A DNA stretch of 64,000 nt from Zantedeschia hybrid cultivar (GCA_030544215.1 JARZZO010000009.1:53253129-53317128); one strand, 5' to 3'; shown: positions 34,291 through 45,949, counted from the first letter of the stretch. Numbers and translations are program-made. The notes: generated by a model not told the origin, from the sequence alone.

Positions 34291-35053
34291 CTAAAAGATC
34301 AGCATGGTACTTAGATCAAAAGATCATATTCATTTATTAACTTAATTTCCAAATTGTTCTTTGACAATTTAACTTAAACCCATCGTGTTTGAACTTGTGT
34401 TTCCATTCGTGATCCCATTTGATGATTTGACCCTTAGTCAATGTACGCCATTCTTTAAGTTTGAAGTACATCTCTTTAGAAAGAAAAGATGAATAAGTTT
34501 AGAAAGCCCATGAGAAGGTTCCGGAGACCTAAAAAGATGTTCCTTTCCAACCCTAATATCTGTTGGGGTTCGGTCATTTTCTTTCCGGAGTATTTATCGA
34601 CCTTGCGTTCCCTTTTGTTTCATTTCATGGCCTTGATGTGACGTTTGTAGTGTATTGGCCTTTTTGACATTTGGCTTTTGCCCTTTTTTTTTTCTTCTTT
34701 TTTTTTCTTTTTTTTTTTTTTTTTTTTTTTCGGGACGGATCTCCCCCTTTTTTATGACGGTCTCCTACTAAAATGGCGGGTATTCTTGGTAATCTATTCT
34801 AAGCCTCGTTCCGACATCATGGGCCGAGTTTAAAACAGAATTTTTCTTTAAAAATGAATGATTTGTACTTTACACTTTCGGTCAAGCTTTCGATATTCTT
34901 TAGGCCTTGTCATCTCTTGTTACTCACGAATCAAACGTGTCAGTGTGTGCAGTAATGGGCTTGAAATTAAGTTATCCAGACTGATAAGGAAATTTGAGTT
35001 TATAAATTTTCTGATTCCACTGGTCTTTGTACCATACTGATCGACTCTTTAAC

Positions 35054-38000
35054 CTAAGGGTAGTATTTCTTAAGATGTAAACCATTCCATAGATGATTTA
35101 GCTCTTCTCCTTCTGCATTAACAAGACGATAAGCATTACCAGGAAAAGCGCGTGATACAACATAAGGTCCTTCCCAGTTGGGTTGGAGCTTAGAACGCGG
35201 ACCACCAGGTTTTACAAAAATTCTTTTAACGACCATTTCACCGACTTTGAACTTTCGTTCAATGACTTTCTTTTGATAAAAACGTGCTAATCTGTTTTGA
35301 TAAACTTTTGCATGATTAGCAGCTGACCATCTTTTCTCGTCTAAAAGTTCCAATTGAGCAAGGAGTGCTGAACGATGTTCATCAATGGAAAATTCCTTGT
35401 TCAATTGTACTCTTAATGACGGTATAAGGATCTCATATGGAACTACCGCCTCCATTCCAAATGTTAAGGAATAAGGAGTCTGCCCAGTGGGCGTGCGGAT
35501 TGAAGTTCGGTAGGCCCATAGAGCCTCAACCAATTTTTCTGACCAATCTGCGAATTTGTTAGATTTACACGTCTTTTTGATGATCTTTATCAAAGTCTTA
35601 TTTGTTGTCTCTGCTTGGCCATTGCCTTGCGGATAATAAGGAGATGAATGATGCAATGCAATTTTATACCTGTTGCAGAGGTCCTTCAATTCCTGTGACA
35701 CGAACTGCGGTCCATTGTCGGTGACGATGGTACTTGGAATTCCGAATCTTGTGATGATGTTCTTCATGATGAACTTGCAGACGGTTGATGCTTTGATCTC
35801 CACGTATGCTTCAGCTTCTGCCCACTTGGTGAAGTATTCCGTTGCCGTGAGAATGAAAGATTTTTGCTTGATGCCGGAATCTGGGTTACCAAGAGGTCCA
35901 ATAATGTCGAAAGCCCACATGGAGAAAGGCCATGGGAAAGAAACAGGATGGAGTGAAGATGCAGGAGAATGAATTTTGTCAGCGTGAAGTTGACACTTGG
36001 CACACCTACGGACATATCCTACACAATCTTCTTCCATGGTTGGCCAATAAAATCCTTGTCTAAGGATTTTCTTTGCTAGCATCTGTCCATTAACATGGCC
36101 ACCACAAACTCCACTATGAGCTCCTTCCATAACCTTCCAAAGCTCATCTTCGTCTAAACATCTCAGAAGAACTCCATCAAAACCTCTCTTGTATAGTGCT
36201 CCCCCAACTAGGGTGTATCGTTGAGCAACTCTCCTGATAGCTCTTTTTTCCTCAGTTGTAGCTTCTTCAGGATACGATTGATCTTCACAATATTTTGCAA
36301 TTTCATAATACCATGGCTTCTGTTCATCATCCATCTCTTCTAACAGCTCCATCAACATGATTTCTCTTTTCTCCACAATATTTCCATCTTTGAATTTCTT
36401 CAGCAACTTCTCCTTAGTTCTAAGAAATGAAGGATCTTTCACGGCAGGTGAAAGACGCCTATGAACTATGATCGATTCAGATTGCTTGCTGATAGGAAAA
36501 TCAAGGGAAGATGCAAGTGAAGCTAAAGCGTCAGCTAGGATGTTTTGATTTCTAGGGACATGGACAAAGATCAATTTTGTGAAAAGCTTTGAGTAAGCAG
36601 AAGTAAGTTCTTGATATGGCTTGAGCTTGGGATCAAGAGTTCGATACTTAGTCAGCACTTGGCGAAGAATTAATTGGCTATCACCTACAATCCTGAGTCT
36701 GGTGGCACCATGAAAATGAGCAGCCTCGAGACCAGCAAGAAGTGCCTCGTATTCAGCTATGTTGTTGGTGACTGGAAAGTCAAGCTGAAAGGCTTGTGGG
36801 ATGGTGACACCTTCAGGTGATAACAGAACGATACCGATCCCTTTTCCATGAGAATTCAGAGCTCCGTCAAAATGCAGAGTCCACATATCATCTCTGATTT
36901 GATTTACGGACATCAGTTCCTCATCCAGAAACTCTGATCGCACTGGATCAAATCGAGGAAGGGGATGATGAGCGAGATGTTCTGCTATGGCATAGCCCTT
37001 GATTGCTTTCTGTTGAATGTAAATGATATCGAATTGGGATAGAAAGCTTTGCCATCGCGCTAACCTATCAGTAAGAACAGATTTCTCCAGCAGGAATTTG
37101 ATCGGATTCATCCTAGCAATGAGATGGACTTCATAGGCCAGAAAATAATGCTTCAATTTCTGAACAACCCAAACCAATGCTGCACATGTTTTCTCCATCG
37201 CCGTGTATCTCTGTTCAGCGGGGTTGAGAAGTTTAGAGAGATAGTAGGCTGCCCTCTCTTTTCCTTCTTCATCCTCTTGTGCTAGGACAGCCCCCACTGC
37301 ATCATCCAGGACTGAAATATAAAGTATCAATGGTTTGCCTGGAGATGGTGGTCTCAAAACAGGAGGACTTGCTAAATAGTCCTTTAATCCATCAAATGCC
37401 TCCTGACACTTATCGTCCCAATCGAATTTGACTCCTGACTTGGTAAGCTCGTAAAACAGCTTACACCTTTGTGAGTGCTGGGAGACAAAACGGCGAATAA
37501 ATTGTAACCTCCCGATTAATCCTCTTAACTCTTTCAAGTTTTTGGGAGGTGGCATTTCTCTGATAGCCTTCGCCTTATTGGGATAGATCTCAATTCCCCG
37601 TTTGATGACAATGAATCCAAGCAATTTCCCTGAAGATACCCCGAATACACATTTCTTGGGGTTCATCTTCAACTGATATTCTCTCGATCTCTCTAATACC
37701 CTTGCCAAAACTTTGGCGTGCTCAGCCTTCGTTTTAGACTTAACCAATAAGTCATCCACATACACTTCCAAATCTATATACATCATGTCATGAAATATTG
37801 CCATCATAACCCTTTGATAAGTGGCTCCAGCATTCTTCAACCCAAATGGCATGACGACATAACAATATGTTCCCCAAGGTGTAGTGAATGAAGTCTTCTC
37901 TTGATCCTCTTCTGCCAGCTTAATCTGGTTGTATCCTGAAAATCCATCCATAAACGATAACGTTTCATAGCCAGCAGTGTTATCGATGAGTACATCAATA

Positions 38001-38902
38001 TGAGGCAATGGAAAATCATCTTTAGGACACGCCCGGTTCAGATCGCGGAAGTCAATGCAAATTCTGACCTTCCCGTCCTTTTTCATAACCGGGACTATGT
38101 TGGCCACCCATTGTGGATAAAGGACAACTCTAATGAATTTGGCTTTGTGTAATTTGTCGACCTCTTCCTTCATCTTTAAAGCCATTTGTGGGTGGAATCG
38201 CCTTAATTTCTGCTTGACCGGACTAGCTCCATCTTTTAATGTTAACCTGTGTTCAACTAAAGATGAGTCTAACCCCGGCATATCTTCGTAACTCCAGGCA
38301 AAAGTGTCCTTATAATCCTTAAGCACTTGTACCATTGCCTTCTCATCCTCTGTAGAAAGATTTTTACTGACGAGGACAACCTTAGGTTCGTCTTCAGTCC
38401 CTAAGTTTATTTCTTTGGTGGGCTCTTCTACGGCAGCTGAGGGTTCATCAAATCTCTTCACTCCACTGGCATACGCTTCAGCTGCGTCCTCATCATCTTC
38501 CTCATCTTCAACAATGGAGTCCTTTTCATGCACTAACTCATATACCCCATACCCATCATTGACTGACTCATCGTCCGTATAATCCTCTGGCATCTGAATT
38601 GGATCTTCTAAAAGCTGAGGGATTAAAGAGCAAAAAGAACATTTATCAGCCAAATCCTGGAGGTATCTTTCTGGAATTTGCCTACCCTTAGGCTTCCTAG
38701 ACTTCATAACCTGACTAACCTGCCTAAAACTAGACTTCCTAACTTCACTAAACTGCCTCTCATAACCTAATGAAGATGAAGCAGGATGAAAATCCTGGGA
38801 TACAAGTGGAAATACAGGGGAATCCTCCCGTGGGGAGGGACAGAGTAGATCTAGGAGAGAATCTTGACCGACGGACCCGCGCGATGGGGTGTAATCGGAC
38901 AA
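35054..38902 (-). CDS. pol: Tat-2 pol polyprotein (RT, RNase H, archaeal-type RNase H, integrase), intact
   Basis: 1282 residues without interruption. Order: acidic N-terminal region (1-180); RT (about 200-430, YVDD at 381-384); connection/RNase H (about 525-640, ending ARWQSFLSQFDI); second RNase H (about 675-800) with D679 in HFDGA, E718 in AEYEAL, D741 in VGDSQ and D790 in ADAL; integrase zinc finger (H929 to C972), catalytic D999, D1062 (TDNGPQF) and E1098; and a GPY/F-like module NWEGPYVV at about 1242. The double RNase H defines the Tat lineage. The ATG at 38902 is only the first Met in frame. The open frame extends to about 38978, and entry is probably by -1 frameshift from gag-pro at 38955-38963. 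All core catalytic residues I can check are present, so the enzymes may be functional. Confidence 0.95.
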   Translation of the reverse strand: MSDYTPSRGSVGQDSLLDLLCPSPREDSPVFPLVSQDFHPASSSLGYERQFSEVRKSSFRQVSQVMKSRKPKGRQIPERYLQDLADKCSFCSLIPQLLEDPIQMPEDYTDDESVNDGYGVYELVHEKDSIVEDEEDDEDAAEAYASGVKRFDEPSAAVEEPTKEINLGTEDEPKVVLVSKNLSTEDEKAMVQVLKDYKDTFAWSYEDMPGLDSSLVEHRLTLKDGASPVKQKLRRFHPQMALKMKEEVDKLHKAKFIRVVLYPQWVANIVPVMKKDGKVRICIDFRDLNRACPKDDFPLPHIDVLIDNTAGYETLSFMDGFSGYNQIKLAEEDQEKTSFTTPWGTYCYVVMPFGLKNAGATYQRVMMAIFHDMMYIDLEVYVDDLLVKSKTKAEHAKVLARVLERSREYQLKMNPKKCVFGVSSGKLLGFIVIKRGIEIYPNKAKAIREMPPPKNLKELRGLIGRLQFIRRFVSQHSQRCKLFYELTKSGVKFDWDDKCQEAFDGLKDYLASPPVLRPPSPGKPLILYISVLDDAVGAVLAQEDEEGKERAAYYLSKLLNPAEQRYTAMEKTCAALVWVVQKLKHYFLAYEVHLIARMNPIKFLLEKSVLTDRLARWQSFLSQFDIIYIQQKAIKGYAIAEHLAHHPLPRFDPVRSEFLDEELMSVNQIRDDMWTLHFDGALNSHGKGIGIVLLSPEGVTIPQAFQLDFPVTNNIAEYEALLAGLEAAHFHGATRLRIVGDSQLILRQVLTKYRTLDPKLKPYQELTSAYSKLFTKLIFVHVPRNQNILADALASLASSLDFPISKQSESIIVHRRLSPAVKDPSFLRTKEKLLKKFKDGNIVEKREIMLMELLEEMDDEQKPWYYEIAKYCEDQSYPEEATTEEKRAIRRVAQRYTLVGGALYKRGFDGVLLRCLDEDELWKVMEGAHSGVCGGHVNGQMLAKKILRQGFYWPTMEEDCVGYVRRCAKCQLHADKIHSPASSLHPVSFPWPFSMWAFDIIGPLGNPDSGIKQKSFILTATEYFTKWAEAEAYVEIKASTVCKFIMKNIITRFGIPSTIVTDNGPQFVSQELKDLCNRYKIALHHSSPYYPQGNGQAETTNKTLIKIIKKTCKSNKFADWSEKLVEALWAYRTSIRTPTGQTPYSLTFGMEAVVPYEILIPSLRVQLNKEFSIDEHRSALLAQLELLDEKRWSAANHAKVYQNRLARFYQKKVIERKFKVGEMVVKRIFVKPGGPRSKLQPNWEGPYVVSRAFPGNAYRLVNAEGEELNHLWNGLHLKKYYP

Positions 38903-41900
38903 GTAAGATGTTTTCTCGATAATGATTTGGGAAGAATTTGTTGTAAAATTGGCGTTTTTTTTTGGATATCGGAGGAATTATACATGAAGCAGGAGTGAAT
39001 ACAAATGGAAGGGGAATCAGACGTAGGAAGCGGCACCAAGGCCAGAGGATTAGGGGGATCATATAGCAATATGTCCCAGATCAGATCATATAGCCTCTCT
39101 AGGTCGAGAGGAGGTTGTGGAATAAAGTCCCGAGGGGACAGAGTAATCATTATGGGCGGAGCCCGTGGAATGCCTTCAGTTATGACCCGCGACCAAGTCG
39201 GGGTCAAGAGCAGTGTGCGAAATAGAGTATGGAGCATTAGGACATGTGAAGGATATGTCCCCCTCCAGAGCAGATCTGTTGTATAACCAGCTTCATAGGG
39301 GTCATCTGGCTCCCCTTCATCAGTTTGTTCGGACAGCAGTATCCGCTTATCAAAGATTGCGCCAGGGCTCTCAATTAGCTCGTCGATCTGCGGTGGCCAC
39401 TTGGGTTCTGCAGGATCCAGAAATAGTCTGTTCAGTGCTATGTATAGGTCCCTCAGGTCGAACCATCTGTACCATTCGCATTCGGGATCATGAAATTTCC
39501 TCCTTTTCACAGGCCGCAAAGCCTCCAAGGATTGGTACGTAAGTAATTCGGAACAATGTCTGGCCAAATCCCTCCCATATATGTCATGGAAGTCAAAATA
39601 TGAAGTAATGACCACCGTGTTGTCGTGACTAAGTATGGGCCCTTTCACGAAGTGTGTATATAGAGTCCATGTTAAGGGATCTCGGCCTTCTTTCAGTGGT
39701 GTGGACATTATTTCCAAAATTTCTTGATCATCTTCTTGCTGAACCCTGTCTTGCTTCAGTTTCCTCGGCCTATAGCCCAGACCGCTTCCAGGTACTGCCC
39801 GATGATCTTTGACAGGAGTGGTCCTGCCTTGTAACTGTGTGCCCAGACCTTTCCCAGGCTCGTAGCCGTTCTTCATCATGATTCTCCATCCTGGGGTACT
39901 CATGCACTTCCCCCTTTTGATAGCATTTAATGGGTATGGAGAAATGGTAGCGGCTTTCAAAGGATCAGCCACTGGACGGTAGACCTGTAATACCGACAGA
40001 AAAGGTTGTCGGCCAGGTAAAACAGAAGATTTAATATTTAAGGTATGAGCAGCAGCAAGGATCGGCATGCTCGTCACTTTAATAATTCGTCCTTTGTAAG
40101 GGAATTTGAGGCATTGGTGATTCGTAGAAGGAATCGTCTCAAGAGTTTTAATATAAGGACGTCCCAGAATGGCATTTATGGAAGGGTCGATTTCTAGAAT
40201 ATGAAATTCGACCTCTGCATGACTTACTGGACCTAGCTCTACCTTTAAATAAACCATTCCCAGAGGGGAACGGGTAGAATTGTCATATGCCGTAACTGAG
40301 ATGGGGCTAGGCAGCCATTTCTCCTTGGGTACACCGCACAGTTCCAGGGTCTTCGGAGGTAAAACATTAATTGAGGCCCCTGTATCAACCAGGCATGCAT
40401 CCACGGCCTTTTTGCAGATATTGACCGTGATGCTCAGAGCCATGCTTCTGGCGGCTGGCAGTGCTAGTTCCGATGTGTGGAATGTAATTGAGGGCTGATC
40501 CCCCTGAGGAACTAGTAGTGCTGCAATTTTCTCTACCGGCACGTCTTCGTTAACCATCACCTTCTGTAGGTATTCTATTAAGGCTTCTTGGTGAATCTTG
40601 GACCTTTTAATCAATTCAAGTACAGTGATCCGTGCCGGTGTTCTGTCCAGATGTTTCAACAAGTCATATTGAGTGCCTGGTGCACTCTCTTCATTATGGG
40701 CTTCCTCAGTCGGCTGTGATGGGCCGTCTCTGACTGTGGACTGAGGAAAGACTTTGTTGAAAATCCTTCCACTCCGGAGCGCATGTTCCTCGACCGTGGA
40801 GGATCCGGGTGACACCTTGAGTACCGCAGAATCGGGTGGCGTAAGCGGTGCGGAGGGTTGATACGTAGGTGGTGGCGTTGGGTTAGGTGGTGATGGCGCG
40901 GTGCGGATTAAAGGCCTAGAGGGTTGGATGGTAGATGGGTAAGTGGTTGGCGAAGTGGGGAATGGGACGCGTAATAGCGGTCTGGATGGTTGGGGCATAT
41001 CTGGGTAGGTGGTAGCGGGTGAAGTAGGAAATGGTATGCGTAATAGTGACCTAGATGGTAAAAGGGGCGCGTTATTGGTTTGCGGGGGGGTATATGATGG
41101 AGGCGCAGGAGTGCGTGGCGTAATAGGCTTAAGGAAGGTGGGTAGTGGTAGTGGGTCATTGGGTGCGGGCGAATGATATGTGGGTGTGGGTAGAGGGGTA
41201 ATGGTAACGGGTTGTGGTCTGGGTATGTGGATGGTGCGGCGTGGTGGTCGTTCTGCGGTACTTTGAACGTGACCCGTTGAATAGAGAGAGGAAGAGTCCT
41301 CTATCCTCCATTGTTGCCCACGACCAGCCTCAGACTAGCTGTTCGTTAAAATGGGAGCATTCTGGTGCTCCGGGAGTGGATTCTGCACTATGCCCATGTT
41401 GGGTGGTGCTGCTGCTTGTGCCGGTGGTCTTTCTTGCTGCTGCTGCTGCTGTTGCGGTCTTCTCGCCTTCAGGGCTGATATGTACTTTTTCATCTCCTCC
41501 CAGTCTATGCCGCCCTGCTCGTTGAGATCATGAATGTAATCTCTGAATTGGAAGCAGGTGTCAATGGTATGCCCAGGTTGCCTATGGAAGTAGCAATACC
41601 TGGACGTATCGGCATTTTGAGGCCAGACGGCCTTTTCCCTTGGCAAAACTAAGGCGTTAGCTGCCATTAAAGCACTGAAGATATCTGCCAAGGATTCTGG
41701 GAGGGCCGGGTATTCTGCTCTTTTAGGGCCTGGGGGTCTCCTCTGCTGGTTGTAGTCACCAGGAGGAGGGACATTGTGGTATGCCGGCGGTGCGCGCGGC
41801 TGGTACTGTGGCTGTTGCTGCTGCTGATACTGCTGCTGCTGGGGTTGCTGGTACTGCTGTTGCCGTTGCGGCTGTTGCTGTAGCTGTTGCTGGTTCTGAT

Positions 41901-43506
41901 TCTGATTCGGCTGCTGGGGCCGTTGATACTGTTGTTGGTACTGGGGGTTCTGCTGCTGTCTGTACCTTTGCTGCTGTGGCCTCTGGTACTGGTGCTGACT
42001 CCTCACGAACTGGGGCGAGTTATTGTTCATGGTACTCACTTGCTCATGAGAGAGCGTGCCCTCAGTAGTCGAACCTGTACTGGAAGAGTTCGGCACTGCA
42101 GGCTTCCGAGGCGGAGGCCTGCTAGGTCTATGAGGATCAAAGACGCTAGAGAATGTAGCGTCCTTGAAAGCATTCTGGCAGTACCGTGCTCTTTCATAGA
42201 GCTCTGCCATGTTAGTCAAATTGTTCAAGGAGAGGACGAGCTTGAACTGGGGCGTGGCATTGGAAATTAACATCTTCACTTGTTCGGACTCGGACAAGTG
42301 ATCCTTCACCTTTTCAGCCAGACCCCGCCACCTGTCAGCAAAACTGACAAACTCCTCATCAGGTTTCATCTTTTCTGCAATGAGGTCCGTGATAGACAAG
42401 GAGGGTGCAACTCTGTCCTGGTATCGTTGAATGAATTTGCGTGAAACGATACCGTAATCCTCTACTTCTGAGGGTTCCAGGGAAAAGAACCACTCGAGGG
42501 CTGGTCCCTCTAGAGATCTCCTGAACAAGAAGGCCAACGACCTCTTATCATTCTGCCAGAAAGAGGATTCATACATAAACTCCTTCAGATGTGTGAAGGG
42601 GTTACCAGTACCGTTGTACTTTCAGTACACTGGCATTTCAGAGGGTGGCAGATGGAATACTGGCAGGCTCGGTAGACTGATTTCTGGCACAGCTTTGACC
42701 CCCATCATTTTCTGGAGGTTATTAAATTGCTCATCCATACGCTCCATTTTGGCCAGCAGCGTTTGTGTGGTCAGATCTGCCTGGGGAGGAGGAGGAGGAG
42801 GAGGTACTTGGTAGGCCTGCTGCCTAGAGTATGTTGGGCAGGGTGGACAATAGAGGGGAGGTCCGGCAGAGCTTCCGCCATGCCCGAGGGCATTTTGATA
42901 AGCAGGCGTTTGCGGTCTAGCCGGTTGCCTAGATGATGAAAGTTGCGGCCCAGCTGGCCGAGAAGTAATATGAAGGCCCTCCACGGCCTGATGGATATAA
43001 GGAGGAGGAAAAGAAGGTTGCTGAGGAACAGCAGGGGGAGCCACAGGGTTCGGCTCGGCAGGCTGCATGGGTGCCTTCCCTTTCAAAATAGATTGGATCG
43101 CCTCGAACTGCTGAGGGTCCAGTCGGGAGGCAAGAACTCCCAGAGCATTGATGAGATCCGTAGGATCAGAGGATGAGGGATCATTCTGATTCATGTCCCC
43201 CTCAAGATCAGGATTAGGGATCGCATATTCATGCGGAGGAGGATCAGGATATTGATCACGTGGATGCAAAAGAGGTGTCCGAACATTCCCATCTAGACGA
43301 TATGGAATGGGGATAGAACTACGGGAGCCATCAGCATCTCTCCCACTCTCATAGTTGTATTCAGAATCCCGAGGGGCATTAGCATCTCCCTCGTAATTAA
43401 CCATGGCGTCTGGAGCCACACTCAAGTCCCTACCTGATCGTAGCAACATGATGTTAGATTTCCTTTTCAAAGGTTTAATCAAACAAGTTGTACAGAGATT
43501 AATCAA
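38851..43506 (-). pseudogene. gag: Tat-2 gag-pro-G-patch polyprotein, two nonsense codons seen
   Basis: One frame runs from 43506 (more likely start ATG 43449, MLLRSGRDLS) to 38851. It is interrupted at 42622 (PVY then TGA where Tat-1 has CGA) and at 41335 (TAG where Tat-1 has CGG); I saw no frameshift. Contents: N-terminal P/Q region, capsid-like domain (WQNDKRSLAFLFR near 42550), long Q-rich tract (41780-42000), CYFHRQPGHTIDTCF motif near 41590, P-rich linker, aspartic protease with intact VDTGAS (about 40385), G-patch (GYEPGKGLGTQLQG, about 39850), and a conserved region of unknown role up to the frameshift site. Both stops fit deamination at CpG. Gag assembles the particle and the protease would process it. 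Confidence 0.9.
38955..38963 (-). promoter_or_regulatory. Candidate -1 frameshift site between gag-pro and pol
   Basis: A run of nine A on the minus strand followed by CGCC. In the gag-pro frame it is read CAA AAA AAA ACG, which contains the heptamer A AAA AAA. Slipping back one base gives the pol frame. The pol frame has a TAA 17 bases before the run and gag-pro stops at 38851, so the switch must occur in this short window. Tat-1 keeps the same arrangement with seven A (4050-4056). Confidence 0.6.
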
Positions 43507-43938
43507 ACAAGTGGATGCTTAACGTGATTTTAGGATTCCTTGTTGAGTTATTTGAATTGGATTAAACCACAATTTCGCTCAGGGAAAGGATCCTAATTTC
43601 AGTTCAATTTCCACCGTTATTCTCTAAGGCTTTCTCTCACAACGCTTTCAGAATCTAACCAGGACTTCAATTGATACAACCAGCCCGATGATCAAGGAGG
43701 AATACCTTGATTTTGGGGACTTATGGAGGTCTCAACGTCAACTTCTCTAGTCTGATCAAGGGACCAACCCAATCAGAGAGAGTTGCTGACGTCGAGTAAT
43801 GTGTTCCTAAGAAGAGGAGGGTATTAGCCTCAATGCGTATGTCCTGCGGCCTGGATGGCCTCTAATGCTTAATAAGTAATGGGTAGCTAGCACTCAAAAC
43901 ACAGAAATCCGGAAACTGAAAAAAAATTAAGAAACTGT

Positions 43939-44091
43939 CTGAATCGCGTCGATGGTGGTCGACGCTATTCAAAACAGAACTTAATTTTTCACAGAAACAT
44001 ATGCAGACAGCAGAGAAACTGTGAAGCCTGAAAGGCGTCTAGGGGTGTTGACGCGGTTTGAAACGCGTCAGCAATTCTGGACGCTTTTCAG
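43939..44091. repeat. Dyads in the Tat-2 leader
   Basis: Units at about 43939-43970, 44029-44060 and 44059-44090. The last two form a doublet with the 30-bp period. Spacers are 10 bp. Confidence 0.88.
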
Positions 44092-44458
44092 TTCGCAGAA
44101 ACAGTTTTCCAGGAGGATTTTCTGGGTTGAATCCTCCTTAAACAAGATAAAAAGCAGTAAACAATCGACTCATGCAAAATTTTTAGTTCCAGATTTTAAA
44201 CAGGATGATTCACTGACTAAACAACTAGAAAAACAATCAATCACACATCATTTTTATCACAAAAACAGCTTTTTTTGAATTAATCAAGGGGAGGGCAAGA
44301 TCTTGCCACTGGGGTGTGCACGAGGTGCACGAGGGAAATTAATTAAACTAAACACTCACCAATTGGTGAGGACGTGTCTAGAGACACAAATGGTGCACCG
44401 TGGGTGCCCGATATGATGATAGCAAGAACAAAAAGAAACTAAAAGATGGCGAGACCAA

Positions 44459-44476
44459 GTCCCACCGTGATCGCCA
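44459..44476 (-). promoter_or_regulatory. Presumed primer binding site of Tat-2
   Basis: TGGCGATCACGGTGGGAC on minus, starting seven bases inside the LTR end. The initial TGG fits the CCA end of a tRNA, but I could not assign the tRNA from memory. Confidence 0.55.
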
Positions 44477-44483
44477 AAAAAGC

Positions 44484-45944
44484 TGTAGGTGCTTAGAATG
44501 ACCGTGTGATTATCATGAAATATCTATGTGGTTTAGTGTAAACTAACCTATTAAAAACAGCAACTAAAGTGCAGTGATCGCCATAAACTTTTAACTTAAA
44601 AGTTTCAAAAGAGATATGATCGCCTACCTTTCAAACGCGGAAGATTGAGTCCTTGGTTCCCCTTCCTCAGCCGGCTGAAGAAAGAGAGCCCTTTCTTTGC
44701 TTCTTTGTTCTTGCTGTTGAATTTGAGGTTGAGGATCGTCCAGAAGTCTTTCTGACTTTGTGCTTGATTTGCTCCCCTTTTTGATTCTCTTGTTGTTGTT
44801 GTTGAGTGCAGTAGAGACAGAAACAAAATAAAGAAGAATTATGATGAGAATTTAAGTAGAAGCAATATCTGAACTAATCATGATTTTAACCATATTTAAA
44901 ACAGCAAACTTACTTGTTTAGTGACTTTGAAACCCCTTAAATCAAATAGGTTTTTTTGAAAGATTATGCTGTGGTGTGTGTTTGCATGAAGTGAATATGA
45001 AGAATGGAATTAATGAAGATGAAAAATGCAGATGCAGTAATGAAAAACTTATGCCCAATCGGTTGAAGCTTTGAAAGGATGAAGATCTTGAAAGGGACGC
45101 CGACTTCTGGAAATGGCAGCGCTCCGGCGTTCCGACGTTGTTGCTTCGATCTTCAACTCGCTATAACGCTATGGCTCAACTCAACTCAATTCTCTTCTTT
45201 TTTTTTTTTTTTTTAACTCTTCAACATGCAGGGTATTTATAGGCATTTCTTGCGTTCGAGATTAACATAGCAAAATCCCGAATTTATCCATCTTAACCGA
45301 CGGATAAATACTGATTAATTCATCTTTATCTGTAATTATCTAAAACGCGTCCACCATGGCTGACGCCTTTCAGATTAATTAAGATAAGGATAAATATCCG
45401 GGAAAACTTATCTTTATCTTTATTAGCTAAAACGCGTCTACATGTGTAGACGTCTTTTACACTAATTAAGATTAGGATAAACATCCGGAAGAGAAGTTAA
45501 AACAGCTTAGGAAACCTAAAACGCGTCGACTTTCACAGACGCCTTTTAGTTAATTAATCAATTAATTAAAATTCAAATTTAAACGTTAAAACAGGAATAA
45601 ACTCTAAATCGCGTCCACACAGGTTGACGCGTTTTAGAATTCTGAATCGCGTCCACACAGGTTGACACGTTTTAGAAAGAATTCTGAATCGCGTCTACAC
45701 AGGTTGACACGTTTTACAATTCTGAATCGTGTCCACACAGGTTGACACGTTTTAGAATTTCTGCATCTTTTAACTGAAATTTGAGCTAAAATCAATTTAA
45801 TTGATTAACTTAAACATGTCTGTTAAACCCGACACTCAAAAAGATTAATAAAAATTAATCAATGATTAATTATCAGACCATTCTGAGGCATTATTATATG
45901 ATATGAAATTTACTCGAAATGACGTCAAAATTAGCGTGTCTACA
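44484..45944 (-). repeat. 5' LTR of Tat-2
   Basis: 1461 bp, the same length as the 3' LTR, with about 14 mismatches by eye. Dyads at 45341-45754 and TATA box at 45234-45241 are the counterparts of those at 31994-32407 and 31887-31894. This is the copy that would drive transcription leftward through gag-pol. Confidence 0.95.
45341..45754. repeat. Seven dyads in U3 of the Tat-2 5' LTR
   Basis: Exact positional counterparts (offset 13347) of 31994-32407. Differences between the two LTRs include GCGTCC/GCGTCT and a C/G change at the end of one right arm. Confidence 0.9.
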
Positions 45945-45949
45945 CTAAC
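45945..45949. repeat. Target site duplication of Tat-2, right copy
   Basis: CTAAC directly after the LTR end TCTACA; identical to 31132-31136. Confidence 0.93.

Larger units (their letters stand above)
32598..35053 (-). other. 3' untranslated region of Tat-2
   Basis: Noncoding. In element order: an after-pol block (35053 downward), T-rich homopolymers (34680-34735), a minisatellite (33985-34290), the block around 33830, the junction where Tat-1 has its cargo (about 33750), two dyads (33626-33657 and 33662-33693), and the polypurine tract AAGGTGAGGCAG next to the LTR. Confidence 0.82.
43507..44483 (-). other. 5' leader of Tat-2
   Basis: About 1 kb between the 5' LTR and gag, noncoding. Contains three dyads (43939-44091) and the presumed primer site near its LTR end. 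Confidence 0.78.
31137..45944 (-). mobile_element. Tat-2: complete young Tat-lineage retrotransposon
   Basis: 14.8 kb, bounded by equal 1461-bp LTRs (31137-32597 and 44484-45944) with TGTAG...CTACA ends and a CTAAC target duplication. By eye the two LTRs differ at about 14 positions (near 1 percent) with no indels, so insertion is recent. Gag-pro carries two nonsense codons and pol is fully open. The antisense PMD cargo of Tat-1 is missing. It sits in the 3' untranslated region of the Tekay element. Confidence 0.95.

Noticed and set aside
44605..44826. Possible small gene on minus (73 codons) within the Tat-2 LTR
   Set aside because: It lies inside the LTR, its counterpart in the 3' LTR and in Tat-1 is not kept as the same frame, and no family was recognised.
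31137..45944. Integrated pararetrovirus rather than retrotransposon
   Set aside because: LTRs, target duplication, integrase and primer site are present and no movement protein was seen.
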